Notes: a model not told the origin generated them from the sequence alone. A stretch of 64,000 nt of DNA from Arthrobacter sp. AQ5-06 (GCF_003287955.1 NZ_QMKP01000004.1:186001-250000), one strand, 5' to 3'. Numbered from the stretch's first letter, positions 24,854 to 34,598 are shown. Numbers and translations: made by a program.

Positions 24854-26680
24854 ATGGGCGATCTCGCACGACTGCCGCTGCTTGAGAAAGCACCCACTAC
24901 ACATGCTGGCCTGCTGGCATGGGTCGAAGAGGTTGCAGAACTTACTCAGCCGGACAGCATCCACTGGGTTGACGGTACCGAAGAGGAAAACACGCGCCTC
25001 ACCGACGAACTTGTCGCAGCAGGAACGCTGACGCGCCTGAACCAGGAACTCTTCCCCAACTCTTTCGCGGCATTCTCTGATCCCGCGGACGTAGCCCGCG
25101 TGGAAGAGCAGACCTTCATCTGCTCCGAGAAGGAACACGACGCCGGCTTCACCAATAACTGGATGGCCCCGGCCGAGATGAAGCAGAAGCTGCGCGGGCT
25201 GTTCGCCGGCTCCATGCGCGGCCGCACCATGTACGTGATCCCGTTCGTTATGGGCCACCTGGATGCCGAAGATCCCAAGTTCGGCGTCGAGATCACCGAC
25301 AGCGCCTACGTTGTTGCCTCGATGCGCATCATGGCCCGCATCGGCACCGACGTGCTGAACCGCATCACCGAGACCAACGCGTTCTTCGTCCCGGCCCTGC
25401 ACTCCCTGGGTGCGCCGCTCGAAGCCGGCCAGGCCGACGTGCCGTGGCCGTGCAACCCGGACAAGTGGATCGTCCACTTCCCCGAGGAGCGCTCCATCTG
25501 GTCCTACGGCTCCGGCTACGGCGGAAACGCGCTGCTGGGCAAGAAGTGCTACGCACTCCGCATCGCCTCCGTGATGGCCCGCGACGAAGGCTGGCTGGCC
25601 GAGCACATGCTCATCCTGAAGCTGACGTCCCCGGAGCAGAAGACGTACTACGTCTCGGCTGCCTTCCCGTCCGCCTGCGGCAAGACCAACCTTGCGCTGC
25701 TCGATCCGACCATCGACGGCTGGAAGGTCGAAACCCTGGGTGACGACATCACCTGGATGCGCTTCGGCAAGGAAGGCGAGCTCCGCGCCGTCAACCCCGA
25801 GGCAGGCCTCTTCGGCGTGGCTCCCGGCACCGGCTGGGGCACTAACCCCAACGCCATGCGCGCCATCGCCAAGGGCAACAGCATTTTCACCAACGTGGCA
25901 CTGACCGACGACGGCGGCGTGTGGTGGGAGGGGATGACCGAGGAAGTGCCCGCGCACCTCACCGACTGGCAGGGCAACTCCTGGACGCCTGATTCGGACA
26001 AGCCCGCTGCCCACCCGAACTCCCGCTTCTGCACGCCGATCGACCAGATCGACATGCTGGCCGAGGAGTACAACAACCCGGACGGCGTGGAGCTTTCCGC
26101 GATCCTGTTCGGTGGCCGCCGCAAGACCACCATCCCTCTGGTGACCGAGGCCCGCAGCTGGTCAAACGGCATCTTCATGGGTTCCACGCTGTCCTCCGAG
26201 ACCACCGCCGCGGCAGCCGGGGCAGTGGGCGTGGTTCGCCGCGACCCCATGGCTATGCTGCCGTTCATGGGCTACGACGCCGGCGACTACCTCAACCACT
26301 GGGTGAACCTGTCCGCCAAGGGCAACCCGGATCGCCTGCCCAAGATCTTCCTGGTCAACTGGTTCCGACGCACGGCCGAGGGTGGCTTCGCCTGGCCTGG
26401 CTTCGGCGACAACGCCCGTGTCCTCAAGTGGGCCATCGAGCGCCTGGAAGGCAAGGCAGACGCCGTCGAGACGCCGATCGGTTTTGTCCCCACCGGCGAA
26501 TCCATCGACCTCAAGGGCCTGGATATGACGCCCGCACAGGTCGAAGAGGCTGTCCGCGTCGACCCGGCCGAGTGGGCCACCGAGCTCGCGTCCATCGAGG
26601 AGTGGTACGCCAGGTTCGGCGATTCCCTCCCGGAGGCGCTGCAGTCCGAGCTTGCCGGCCTGAAGTCCCGCCTGGGCTAG
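24854..26680 (+). CDS. pckG: Phosphoenolpyruvate carboxykinase (GTP)
   Basis: This 608-aa protein is a full-length GTP-dependent PEPCK, which converts oxaloacetate and GTP to phosphoenolpyruvate, GDP and CO2 as the committed step of gluconeogenesis. The kinase loop [13 protein letters not shown] near residue 276 contains the reactive Cys. [12 protein letters not shown] and the following residues match the family, as does FLVNWFRR in the nucleotide pocket. GAGGAAGGGA lies before the ATG. It is monocistronic, with a strong hairpin downstream. Its product would let the cell grow on the acetyl-CoA and pyruvate made by the two aromatic pathways in this window. Confidence 0.97.
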   Translation: MGDLARLPLLEKAPTTHAGLLAWVEEVAELTQPDSIHWVDGTEEENTRLTDELVAAGTLTRLNQELFPNSFAAFSDPADVARVEEQTFICSEKEHDAGFTNNWMAPAEMKQKLRGLFAGSMRGRTMYVIPFVMGHLDAEDPKFGVEITDSAYVVASMRIMARIGTDVLNRITETNAFFVPALHSLGAPLEAGQADVPWPCNPDKWIVHFPEERSIWSYGSGYGGNALLGKKCYALRIASVMARDEGWLAEHMLILKLTSPEQKTYYVSAAFPSACGKTNLALLDPTIDGWKVETLGDDITWMRFGKEGELRAVNPEAGLFGVAPGTGWGTNPNAMRAIAKGNSIFTNVALTDDGGVWWEGMTEEVPAHLTDWQGNSWTPDSDKPAAHPNSRFCTPIDQIDMLAEEYNNPDGVELSAILFGGRRKTTIPLVTEARSWSNGIFMGSTLSSETTAAAAGAVGVVRRDPMAMLPFMGYDAGDYLNHWVNLSAKGNPDRLPKIFLVNWFRRTAEGGFAWPGFGDNARVLKWAIERLEGKADAVETPIGFVPTGESIDLKGLDMTPAQVEEAVRVDPAEWATELASIEEWYARFGDSLPEALQSELAGLKSRLG

Positions 26681-26738
26681 GTCCCCACCGACTCCTTCGC
26701 TCCGCTCAGCCAGGGAGCCCTCCCCGCGGCCGCCGCAA

Positions 26739-26751
26739 TCTCGCAAGCTCG
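26739..26751 (+). repeat. CTCGCAAGCTCG repeat, third copy
   Basis: TCTCGCAAGCTCG shares its core with the pair at 15932 and 16009 and also lies in a spacer, here between pckG and hmp. Confidence 0.45.
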
Positions 26752-26794
26752 ATTGGGGCCCCTCGGTAGCGCAGGCGGAGGCCCCGGTTACGAC

Positions 26795-26839
26795 GACGGC
26801 GGCCCCGCACCTTTGCAAGAAAGGTGCGGGGCCGCCGTC
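26795..26839. terminator. Bidirectional hairpin between pckG and hmp
   Basis: A perfect 20-bp stem (26795-26814 with 26820-26839, arm starting GACGGCGGCCCC) closes on a five-base loop, GCAAG. It lies between two convergent genes and has no long T-run, so it probably works through stem strength in both directions. Confidence 0.75.
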
Positions 26840-26862
26840 GTTACCTCAATCGATGAATGCTT

Positions 26863-28023
26863 TTAGCTGGCCAGCCAGATGTCCGGTCCGAAGACCTCGT
26901 AGTGGATCCTCGTGGCCGGGATTCCGGCGTTGATGGCCTCGTTGCGGATGTGCTTCATAAACGGCAGCGGGCCGCAGAGGTACAACGACGCGTTGGCCGG
27001 CAGGTCCACTTCGCGCAGGGACATAAAGCCCGCCTTGGTGCCTGGCTCGGGCTCCTCGAGCCACAGCTGGAGGCCGGCACCCGCCAGGCGTTCGACGTCG
27101 TCCGTCATCTGACCGCGCAGCGCCCAGCTGTCCAACGTGCTTTCCGCATGCAGCACCAGCACTTGCCGGGCGGAGCCCGACTCGGCGAGTGACCGGAGGA
27201 TCGACGCCGTCGGCGTGCAGCCGATGCCGGCCGATGCCAGGACCACCGGACCGTCGCCGTCCTGGAGGGTGATCTCGCCATACGGATTGGAAATCTCCAG
27301 GATGTCGCCAACCTCGACGGCGCTGTGCAGCACGGGGGAGACCTCGCCGCCGTCGTCGAGCTTAGTGGTGAAGCTGCGGCTCGTGCCTGCATCGCCCGAA
27401 AGTGAGTACTGCCGGACCTGGCGCAGGCCGTCCGGCAGTTGGACCTTGACGCTGACGTACTGACCCGGCAGGGCCGCCGTGACTGGGGTATCGTCAGCGG
27501 GTTCGAGGGTGAAGGTCATGGAGCCGATGCCGGCAGGGATCTTTGCGTCGACCTTCCACGGGGTCCACATCTTGCCGTTGGCCTGTGCGGCGTAGAGGCC
27601 CTTTTCGAGCTTGATGAGTGCGTCGGCCATCAGCCAGTACACCTCGGTCCAGGCCTCGGCGATCTCCGGGGTGATGACCTCGGCCAAGTCCTCCGCGATC
27701 GCCGCGAAGAGGTGCTCGTAGACCACCTGGTACTGGGGCTCAGAGATGCCGAGCGACGCGTGCCGGTGGGCGATGCGGGAAAGTACGGTTTCGGGGAGGG
27801 TGCCCGGGTTGTTGACCAGGTGCGTGGCGAAAGCGGCGATGCTTCCGGCCAGTGCCTGCTGTTGGTTGCCCGAGCGCTGGTTGGAGCGGCTGAACAGGCC
27901 ATCCAACAGTTCAGGGTGGGCGGCGAACAGCCGTGCATAGAAATTGGGAGTGATGGCGCCGATCCGCGAACCGACGAGCGGCAGCGTGGCCTCAATGACG
28001 GGGCGGGATTTGTCCGAGAGCAT
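26863..28023 (-). CDS. hmp: Flavohaemoprotein (nitric oxide dioxygenase)
   Basis: This 386-aa protein has an N-terminal globin domain with the proximal-His region RIAHRHASLG near residues 75-84. It is followed by a ferredoxin-reductase FAD domain (RQYSLSGDAG) and an NAD domain (GIGCTPTASILRSL and LYLCGPLPFMKHI). It oxidises NO to nitrate with O2 and NAD(P)H in the cytoplasm. The ATG at 28023 has AGGAG before it; an upstream ATG adds 27 residues unlike the family. It is downstream of nsrR and preceded by a likely NsrR site. Confidence 0.95.
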   Translation of the reverse strand: MLSDKSRPVIEATLPLVGSRIGAITPNFYARLFAAHPELLDGLFSRSNQRSGNQQQALAGSIAAFATHLVNNPGTLPETVLSRIAHRHASLGISEPQYQVVYEHLFAAIAEDLAEVITPEIAEAWTEVYWLMADALIKLEKGLYAAQANGKMWTPWKVDAKIPAGIGSMTFTLEPADDTPVTAALPGQYVSVKVQLPDGLRQVRQYSLSGDAGTSRSFTTKLDDGGEVSPVLHSAVEVGDILEISNPYGEITLQDGDGPVVLASAGIGCTPTASILRSLAESGSARQVLVLHAESTLDSWALRGQMTDDVERLAGAGLQLWLEEPEPGTKAGFMSLREVDLPANASLYLCGPLPFMKHIRNEAINAGIPATRIHYEVFGPDIWLAS

Positions 28024-28066
28024 GTGTACTCCTGCGATAGGGGACCGGGCTTTCGTCCGGTCAAGT

Positions 28067-28095
28067 GAATACTTACATTTGAAATGCGTATATTC
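28067..28095 (-). promoter_or_regulatory. Candidate NsrR operator upstream of hmp
   Basis: The site reads GAATA at its left end, CATTTGAAATG in the centre and TATTC at its right end. The central 11 bases form a perfect 5-1-5 palindrome and the outer five-base arms are also inverted. It lies 44 bases before the hmp start, between nsrR and hmp, as expected for NO-responsive repression. Confidence 0.6.
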
Positions 28096-28163
28096 GTACC
28101 TCAAGTTCTACACTTCGTAGAAGTTGGAATCAAATCGGTGCGGGATGTGGGCGCGGCGCCGGG

Positions 28164-28613
28164 CTACAGGCCGGGGCGCAGGCCGATCATCTGGAAGACG
28201 GGTGTCATCTGCCGCGAGCCGGGAAGATCGGCCACAACCACTGCATCAAGTTCCCGGTAAAACGCTTCGCGGGCGCGGGCCAGCGCGGCGCGGAGCCTGC
28301 ATTCATGGATCAGCGGGCAGTCGCCGCCCGGAGCGACACAGTCGGCGGCGTCCGTCCGGGTGTCCAGGTCCCGCAGGACCTGGCCCACCGTTGCCCGGCG
28401 GCCAGCGGAGCTGAGCCGGGATCCGCCCGACCTGCCACGCTCTACCTCGATCAGGCCCAGGCTGCGGAGCCTGGTCATCGCCTTGCTGACGTGGTTGTAC
28501 GGAGTGCCCACGGCATCGGCGATGTTCTGCGTGGTCAGGAGGGTCGCCCCGGGCACGGCGGCCAGAACCATGAGGGCCCGGAGGCTGACGTCCGCGAAGG
28601 CGTTGATTTTCAT
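28164..28613 (-). CDS. nsrR: Rrf2-family NO-sensing repressor
   Basis: This 149-aa protein starts MKINAFADVSLRALMVLAAV, the NsrR/Rrf2 N-terminus, with a winged helix (TQNIADAVGTPYNHVSKAMT). Three cysteines in CVAPGGDCPLIHEC near residues 89-102 are the ligands of the NO-sensitive [4Fe-4S] cluster. I chose the ATG at 28613, which gives the standard length. It lies directly upstream of hmp on the same strand and should repress hmp until NO destroys its cluster. Confidence 0.92.
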   Translation of the reverse strand: MKINAFADVSLRALMVLAAVPGATLLTTQNIADAVGTPYNHVSKAMTRLRSLGLIEVERGRSGGSRLSSAGRRATVGQVLRDLDTRTDAADCVAPGGDCPLIHECRLRAALARAREAFYRELDAVVVADLPGSRQMTPVFQMIGLRPGL

Positions 28614-28629
28614 GGCAACAGGGGGCGGT

Positions 28630-29139
28630 CTAGTCCACCCAGACGGTGGGTTCGCTGGTGTCAGCGGCGAGCTGGCCAAACTCCCATTCGTGGGTCCCGG
28701 TGTTGGCGGCGTAGGGGAGGACCGCGGCGAAAACGGATCCGTCGCGGTGTTCAGCAGCTACATGGATGGCATCTGTCTCTTCCTCGACCAAGAGGATGTC
28801 GCAGACAATTGCGGCTGCCCGGAAATCAGCCCGGTTCTGCCGGAGCAGTTCGGTGAGGTCGCTGATCATCGAGTCCGCGTCGAAGTCACCGTCGGAGCCG
28901 TCCTGGGCATCAGCCGGCGTGACGGCCACGAGGCGGACTTCGCCGTCGTTCTCCACTACCAGTGCGAACGGCAGGAAGCCGCCGTTTCGCTCGAGCTGTT
29001 CCTGCGCTGCGCCGACGCCTGTGCCCAGCAGGATTTCCAGATCCGTGGCCGAGGCCTCCGGAACGGAATCCCGCCACGAAGCCACCGCAGCCGGGCCGTC
29101 TGTGGCTTCGTGGGCCACCTCCGGTTTAGCGCCGGACAT
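28630..29139 (-). CDS. Conserved hypothetical protein
   Basis: This 169-aa acidic protein has no recognised motif. The pattern FLPFALVVENDGEVRLVAVT and then DAIHVAAEHRDGSVFAAVLP suggests alternating beta strands and helices. I chose the ATG at 29139, which overlaps the phosphomannomutase stop by 14 bases and implies translational coupling. It ends 16 bases before nsrR on the same strand, so all four genes from manB to hmp may be co-transcribed. The function is unknown. Confidence 0.7.
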   Translation of the reverse strand: MSGAKPEVAHEATDGPAAVASWRDSVPEASATDLEILLGTGVGAAQEQLERNGGFLPFALVVENDGEVRLVAVTPADAQDGSDGDFDADSMISDLTELLRQNRADFRAAAIVCDILLVEEETDAIHVAAEHRDGSVFAAVLPYAANTGTHEWEFGQLAADTSEPTVWVD

Positions 29140-30544
29140 TGGACAGCACACGGTCGCGGACGCGTTCCATCATGGCCCGGTCCGTTGCTTCCACATTCAG
29201 CCGAAGGAATGGCTCCGTGTTGGACGGGCGAAGGTTGAACCAGAAGCTGCCGTCATTTGCCGTGAATGTGCTGCCGTCCATGGTGTCCACGGTGATGTCC
29301 TCGGCGGCAAAGTCGGTGCGGACGCGCTCTACGGCTCCGGCTTTGTCCTCGATTTCGGAGTTGATCTCACCGGAGGAGACATAGGGCTCGTATTCGCGGC
29401 CGAGTTCGGACAGTGGTCCGTCCTGCTCCCCAAGGGCTGCTAGTACGTGCATTGCTGCGAGCATCCCGGTGTCTGCGTTCCAGAAGTCCCGGAAGTAGAA
29501 GTGGGCAGAGTGCTCGCCGCCGAACACGGCACCTTCCTCGGCCATGACTGCCTTGATGAAGGAGTGGCCCACGCGCGTGCGGACGGCGCGGCCGCCGTCG
29601 TGTTCTACCAGTTCCGGCACCGCACGGGAGGTCAGCAGATTATGGATGATGGTGGGCGTTGCCTCGCCCTGCGCCTGGGCGCGGGCGATTTCGCGGCGTG
29701 CCACCATACCGGTGATGGCCGACGGCGACACGGGCTCACCCTTTTCGTCGATGACGAAGCAGCGGTCGGCGTCGCCGTCGAATGCCAGGCCGATATCGGC
29801 ACCGTGCTCAACAACGGCGGCCTGCAGGTCGCGGAGGTTCTCCGGCTCGAGGGGGTTGGCCGGGTGGTTCGGAAAGGAGCCGTCTAGCTCGAAGTAGAGG
29901 GGGATGATCTCGAACGGCAGCTTCGGCAGGAGGGCGTCGCCCAGCACCGCCGGAGTGGTGAGGCCGGCCATGCCGTTCCCTGCGTCCACAACTACCTTGA
30001 GCGGCCGGGACGCGGAGAGGTCCACCAGCTGGCGGAGGTACTCGGAGTAGTCCTTCAGGACGTCGTGCACGCCGATCAGGCCGCGGGCGGGTGCCGCCGG
30101 GATGGACCCCGCGTTGAGGTACTGCTCGGCGAGGGCCTGGATTTCTTTGAGGCCTGATTCGGAGGAGATAGGTTGCGCGCCGGCCTTCGACATCTTGATG
30201 CCGTTGTATTCGGCAGGGTTGTGGCTGGCGGTGAACGTGGCGCCGGCAGCGTTGAGGGAGCCGCAGGCGAAGTAGAGCTCATCGGTGGAGATCAGGTCAA
30301 GGAGCTTGACGTCGGCGCCGCGGGTGGCTGCGCCGTCAGCGAAAGCCTTGGCGAATTCAGGGGAGGAGGGACGCATGTCGCCGCCTACCAGGACCGTCTG
30401 GCCCTCCAGTTCCAGGACATCAACGAACGCGGCGCCCACGGCTTCGACGATTTCAGCGGTGATGGATTCGCCCACGATGCCCCGGACGTCGTAGGCCTTG
30501 AAGGATGCCGAGAGGTCAAAAGTCTTTGTCTGTTCGCTAGTCAC
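29126..30544 (-). CDS. manB: Phosphomannomutase/phosphoglucomutase
   Basis: This 472-aa protein has the four-domain alpha-D-phosphohexomutase layout. The start contains FKAYDVRGIVG. The active-site serine lies in TASHNPAEYNGIKMS near residue 104, the metal-binding loop is DGDADR near 255, the sugar-binding loop is GGEHSAH, and the C-terminal phosphate loop is RPSNTEPFLRLNVE. It interconverts hexose 6- and 1-phosphates for cell-envelope sugar nucleotides. The downstream hypothetical gene overlaps its stop. Confidence 0.93.
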   Translation of the reverse strand: MTSEQTKTFDLSASFKAYDVRGIVGESITAEIVEAVGAAFVDVLELEGQTVLVGGDMRPSSPEFAKAFADGAATRGADVKLLDLISTDELYFACGSLNAAGATFTASHNPAEYNGIKMSKAGAQPISSESGLKEIQALAEQYLNAGSIPAAPARGLIGVHDVLKDYSEYLRQLVDLSASRPLKVVVDAGNGMAGLTTPAVLGDALLPKLPFEIIPLYFELDGSFPNHPANPLEPENLRDLQAAVVEHGADIGLAFDGDADRCFVIDEKGEPVSPSAITGMVARREIARAQAQGEATPTIIHNLLTSRAVPELVEHDGGRAVRTRVGHSFIKAVMAEEGAVFGGEHSAHFYFRDFWNADTGMLAAMHVLAALGEQDGPLSELGREYEPYVSSGEINSEIEDKAGAVERVRTDFAAEDITVDTMDGSTFTANDGSFWFNLRPSNTEPFLRLNVEATDRAMMERVRDRVLSNVRR

Positions 30545-30640
30545 GGGTCTTATCTTACGTGGACCCGCGGACGTTCACGGTTGTCCACATACGGCGGTCC
30601 CGGCTTTATGGGTGTCGGTGGGGGCTGGGATACTGAATCA

Positions 30641-32821
30641 ATGGTCGATACCCAGAACGCCGCCCTTCTTTCCGCTTCCCCTGACTCACCGTCCGCCACA
30701 AAAAGCCAGGCGTTGGAGGTTCTCCGCGAGCTCGTGGGGCATCCGGCGGCGGATTTCCATGACGGACAGTTTGAGGCGATTGAGGCACTGGTCGACGGCG
30801 GCCGGCGGGCTTTGGTGGTCCAGCGCACCGGTTGGGGAAAATCGGCGGTGTACTTTGTGGCGTCCCTGCTGCTCCGACGCCGCGGGGCCGGCCCTACCCT
30901 GATCGTTTCCCCGCTGCTCGCCCTGATGCGGGACCAGGTGGCTGCCGCCGGCCGCGCCGGAGTGCGTGCAGTGGCCATTAACTCGGCGAACCAGCTGGAG
31001 TGGGACACCGTCCGGGAACAGCTCGCCGCCGATGAAGTCGATGTGCTGCTGGTTTCGCCGGAACGGCTCACCAACCCGTCCTTCCGTGAGAACCAGCTGC
31101 CGGAGCTCATCCGGCGGACGGGCCTGCTGGTGATTGACGAGGCACACTGTATTTCGGACTGGGGCCACGACTTCCGTCCGGACTACCGCCGGATCGCTGA
31201 CCTGATCACCCAGCTGCCGGAGTCCGTTCCTGTCCTGGCCACCACTGCCACGGCCAACTCGCGCGTGGTCCACGACATCGAGGAGCAGCTGGGCGCGGGC
31301 GTCCTCACCATCCGCGGAACCCTTGGCCGGGATTCCCTGCGCCTGGGTGTTCTGGCGCTGCCGAATTCCCGCGAACGGCTGGGCTGGCTCCTGACTCACC
31401 TTGCCGATCTGCCCGGCAGCGGCATCATCTACACCCTGACAGTCTCCGCCGCGGAGGACACCGCCCGGCTTCTCGCCGAAGCCGGGCACACAGTGCAGGC
31501 CTACACCGGCAGGACCGATCCCGCGGACCGGGAGCGTGCAGAGCAGATGCTCAAGGACAACCAGGTCAAGGCACTGGTGGCCACATCGGCGCTCGGCATG
31601 GGCTTCGACAAACCGGACCTTGGATTCGTCGTCCACCTTGGCGCCCCGTCCTCCCCGGTGGCGTACTACCAGCAGGTGGGCCGTGCGGGCCGTGGCGCGG
31701 CGAACGCAGATGTGCTGTTGCTGCCGGGTTCTGAAGACCGGGATATCTGGCAGTACTTCGCCACCGCTTCCATGCCTTCGGAGGCGAAAGCCACAGCGGT
31801 GCTGACGGCGTTGGCTGAGGCTGGCACTGCTGTGTCAACGGTTGCTTTGGAGGCCCGGGTTGACCTCCGCCGCACTCCGCTGGAGCTGCTGCTGAAGGTC
31901 CTGGCCGTGGATGGCGCCGTGGAGCGGGTCGGCGGCGGGTGGCGTTCCACCGGCCAGCCCTGGTTCTACGACGCCGAGCGCTACCGCCGGATCGCCGAGG
32001 CCAGGGTGGACGAGCAGGACTCCATGGTGATCTATCAGGACACCGCGGGTTGCCGCATGGAGTACATCACCTCGGTCCTCGATGACGAGACGGCGCATCC
32101 CTGCGGGCGATGCGATAACTGCGCAGGCCGCTGGTTCCGCGCGGACATAGCCGCGGATGCCACGGCAGCGGCGGGTCAGACCCTCACCCGCGCCGGCGGT
32201 GTCCTGGAGGCACGGCTGCAGTGGCCCAGCGGCATGGACCGTCTGGGCGTTCCGGTTAAGGGCAAGATCAAGTCTGACGAAGGACTGGCGGACGGCCGCG
32301 TGCTGGCAAGACTTACTGATCTCGGTTGGGGCGGGGCGCTGCGGGAACTCTTTGCGGCCGGCGCCGCGGACCGTCCGGTGGATCCTGCCATGCTGCAGGC
32401 CTGTGTCCAGGTTCTGCGGGAATGGGCTACCGGTGACGGCCGGAACCCGGGCTGGAGCGGTGCAGGACGGCCGGCCGCGATCGTCAGCATGCCCTCCCGC
32501 AGCAAACCTGAACTGGTCCGGTCCCTTGCCCAGGGAATTTCGGACATCGGCAGGATCCCTTACCTTGGCGAGCTGGCACTGGGCCACGGCGGACCCACTG
32601 GAAGCCGTGGCGGCAACAGCGCGTACCGGCTGGCGGCCGTTTGGGACCGCGTGGTGGTGGGTCCGGAGTTGGACGCTGCCATGGCGTCACTTCGTGGCCA
32701 GGGCGTGATGCTGATCGACGACCTTGTGGACAGCCGGTGGACCCTTACCGTGGCTGGACGCGCCCTGCGCCAGGCGGGGGCGGGGGCTGTTCTTCCGCTC
32801 GTGCTTGCCCAGGCCGGCTGA
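30641..32821 (+). CDS. RecQ-family DNA helicase with a C-terminal phosphoribosyltransferase-like domain
   Basis: This 726-aa protein has superfamily 2 motifs: Walker A QRTGWGKS at 61-68, DEAH at 166-169, the TATAN motif III, and the QVGRAGR motif VI. A zinc cluster CGRCDNCAG and winged-helix region follow. The end reads MLIDDLVDSRWTLTVAGRAL from residue 690, which matches the PRPP-binding loop of type I phosphoribosyltransferases. No ribosome site is seen, and GATACT ends six bases before the ATG, so it may be leaderless. The longer ORF upstream is antisense to manB. The tail overlaps the MFS gene by 77 bases. Confidence 0.88.
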   Translation: MVDTQNAALLSASPDSPSATKSQALEVLRELVGHPAADFHDGQFEAIEALVDGGRRALVVQRTGWGKSAVYFVASLLLRRRGAGPTLIVSPLLALMRDQVAAAGRAGVRAVAINSANQLEWDTVREQLAADEVDVLLVSPERLTNPSFRENQLPELIRRTGLLVIDEAHCISDWGHDFRPDYRRIADLITQLPESVPVLATTATANSRVVHDIEEQLGAGVLTIRGTLGRDSLRLGVLALPNSRERLGWLLTHLADLPGSGIIYTLTVSAAEDTARLLAEAGHTVQAYTGRTDPADRERAEQMLKDNQVKALVATSALGMGFDKPDLGFVVHLGAPSSPVAYYQQVGRAGRGAANADVLLLPGSEDRDIWQYFATASMPSEAKATAVLTALAEAGTAVSTVALEARVDLRRTPLELLLKVLAVDGAVERVGGGWRSTGQPWFYDAERYRRIAEARVDEQDSMVIYQDTAGCRMEYITSVLDDETAHPCGRCDNCAGRWFRADIAADATAAAGQTLTRAGGVLEARLQWPSGMDRLGVPVKGKIKSDEGLADGRVLARLTDLGWGGALRELFAAGAADRPVDPAMLQACVQVLREWATGDGRNPGWSGAGRPAAIVSMPSRSKPELVRSLAQGISDIGRIPYLGELALGHGGPTGSRGGNSAYRLAAVWDRVVVGPELDAAMASLRGQGVMLIDDLVDSRWTLTVAGRALRQAGAGAVLPLVLAQAG

Positions 32822-34226
32822 CCTCTGCGCCGGCATGCCGGTGCAGTGACAGGCTGTCTGCCGTACTGAAGAGCATCAGGACGGCCATGGTGAGGAAGGC
32901 TCCGCGGAAGGGGCCGGCGTGATCGGCGGGGAAGGCCGCCACACCGTCGAAAATCCGGATCAGCAGGGCCCCAACGGCGATGCCGGCGCCTGCGGCGAGC
33001 TGCACCAGGGTCGCCGACACGGAATTGGCCGATGTCAGCTGTGCGGGTTCGATGTCCGCGTACTGCACCGACGCATAGGCGGAGAAACCTATGGAGCGGA
33101 AAGCCCCGCTGCAGACCAGCAAAGCGAAGGTCAGGGCCTGCGGCGTGTCCGGAGTGAGCAGGGCGCACAGTGCGAAGGTTACGGCCGAGGCCAAGGAGCC
33201 GAAGACCAGCATGGCCCGGAAACCGAAACGTCGGATCAGCGGCGTGGTTGCCGGCTTGATGCCAATGTTGCCGATGAACACGGCCGCCACCATGATTCCT
33301 GCGTGCAGCGGCGACCAGCCGAAACCGGTCTGGAACATCAGGGGCAGGAGGAACGGCACCGACGAAATGGTCAGGCGGTAGACAAATCCGCCGGTGGCCA
33401 TGGCCCTGAAAGTGCGGGTGGCGAAAACTGAGAGATCAAACAGCGGGTTTTTGGCCCGCCTCATCCACAACACGGCGGCCGCGAGGGCGCATACCCCTGC
33501 AGCGGCGCTCATTGCGGCCCATGGACCGCCGGGGTGTGCAGCGGCCAACTCCAGGCCCACCACCAGGGCACCCACGCCGGTGGTGGTGAGGAGCAGGCCC
33601 AACCAGTCCAGCCGGCGAGTGCTGTCTCCTGCGCTGGCCGGAACCAGACTGAGTGCGGCGATGAAGGCGGCCGCGCCCAGTGGGAGATTGATGAGGAAGA
33701 TCCAGTGCCACGACAGGTAGGTGGTCAAGGCACCGCCCACCAGCGGCGCCAGTACGGGCGCCAGCAACGCGGGCCACACCAGGAAGGCCGTGGCGCGCAG
33801 GAGCTCCGATTTGGGTGTGCCGCGCAGTACCAGGAGGGTGCCCACCGGAACCATCATGGCCCCACCGGCGCCCTGCAGGATCCGGCTCAGCGTCAGTACG
33901 GTCAGGTCAGGGCTGACGGCGCAGGCCAATGAAGCGAGCGTGAAGAGGGCAATTGCGACGCAGAATACTTTGCGTGCCCCGACTCTTTCGGCAAGCCAGC
34001 CGCTGAGCGGGATGCCCATGGCCACGGTCATGAGGTAGGCCGTCATGGTGATGTTCACGTCGGCGGCAGGAACGCCAAAGTCGCCGGCGATGTTTGGGAT
34101 GGCGGTGGTGAGGATGGTGCCGTCCAGGAACTCCATAAAAAACGTGGCAGCAACCAGTAGTGCCAGGCGGGGATTCCACGCCTGGCTTGTGCTGGTTTCC
34201 GCGCCCGGGGAATTGCTTGCTGCCAT
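32745..34226 (-). CDS. MFS drug exporter, DHA2 (14-helix) type
   Basis: This 493-aa protein has about 14 membrane segments and DHA2-family motifs: LDGTILTTAIPNIAGDF in helix 1, GWLAERVGARKVFCVAIALF for motif A, and LSRILQGAGGAMMVPVGTLL for motif B. The ATG at 34226 starts the family-like sequence; the longer reading runs through a tRNA gene. The C-terminal tail is Pro/Arg-rich and overlaps the RecQ-like gene. It probably exports a hydrophobic toxic compound using the proton gradient. No regulator is adjacent. Confidence 0.87.
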   Translation of the reverse strand: MAASNSPGAETSTSQAWNPRLALLVAATFFMEFLDGTILTTAIPNIAGDFGVPAADVNITMTAYLMTVAMGIPLSGWLAERVGARKVFCVAIALFTLASLACAVSPDLTVLTLSRILQGAGGAMMVPVGTLLVLRGTPKSELLRATAFLVWPALLAPVLAPLVGGALTTYLSWHWIFLINLPLGAAAFIAALSLVPASAGDSTRRLDWLGLLLTTTGVGALVVGLELAAAHPGGPWAAMSAAAGVCALAAAVLWMRRAKNPLFDLSVFATRTFRAMATGGFVYRLTISSVPFLLPLMFQTGFGWSPLHAGIMVAAVFIGNIGIKPATTPLIRRFGFRAMLVFGSLASAVTFALCALLTPDTPQALTFALLVCSGAFRSIGFSAYASVQYADIEPAQLTSANSVSATLVQLAAGAGIAVGALLIRIFDGVAAFPADHAGPFRGAFLTMAVLMLFSTADSLSLHRHAGAEVSRPGQARAEEQPPPPPGAGRVQPR

Positions 34227-34345
34227 TTCACCATCCTGCCACCGCCGCCCCGCGTGAAGCCGGGTGCGTCCGCACCCCGGACCGGCAGCCCAGCCCACCT
34301 GCTTGGGTTGGAGGCGCACTGGCAGCCTGCCCCGGGAACGCAAAA

Positions 34346-34368
34346 GGCCCCGGTCCAGGACCGGGGCC
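34346..34368 (-). terminator. Intrinsic terminator after tRNA-Ser(GCT)
   Basis: GGCCCCGG (34346-34353) pairs with CCGGGGCC (34361-34368), with two further pairs possible in the loop. TTTTG follows on the minus strand. It lies just past the tRNA. Confidence 0.8.
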
Positions 34369-34373
34369 AAACG

Positions 34374-34461
34374 CGGAGACGGGGGGATTTGAACCCCCGG
34401 TGGAGTTGTGCCCCACACTTCATTAGCAGTGAAGCCCATTCGGCCGCTCTGGCACGTCTCC
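34374..34461 (-). tRNA. tRNA-Ser (anticodon GCT)
   Basis: The 88-base minus-strand gene begins GGAGACG and ends CGTCTCC plus discriminator G. It has a long variable arm, the anticodon loop CTGCTAA giving GCT, and the T-loop GGTTCAAATCC. This is the class II shape expected for serine. Confidence 0.95.
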
Positions 34462-34598
34462 AATGGCTATTACTAGCCCACCAAGGATACGCAGAACGGG
34501 GCACGCAGTGCAAAACGGCCACCGAACGCTTGTCTCAGCCCAGCACACAACCTCCGGGGCGCCGTGCGCCCGGCGGAAATACCTGCGCTAGGAGCGGA

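Noticed and set aside
24764..26014. 416-aa ORF antisense to pckG
   Set aside because: It is a shadow created by high GC in a well-conserved gene; its composition is rich in Gly, Val and His with no family match.
30173..30640. 156-codon N-terminal extension of the RecQ-like gene
   Set aside because: It runs antisense through manB; the helicase family start and a -10-like element place the start at 30641.
34254..34460. ORFs reading through the tRNA-Ser(GCT) and its terminator
   Set aside because: They exist only because the tRNA has no stop codons in those frames.
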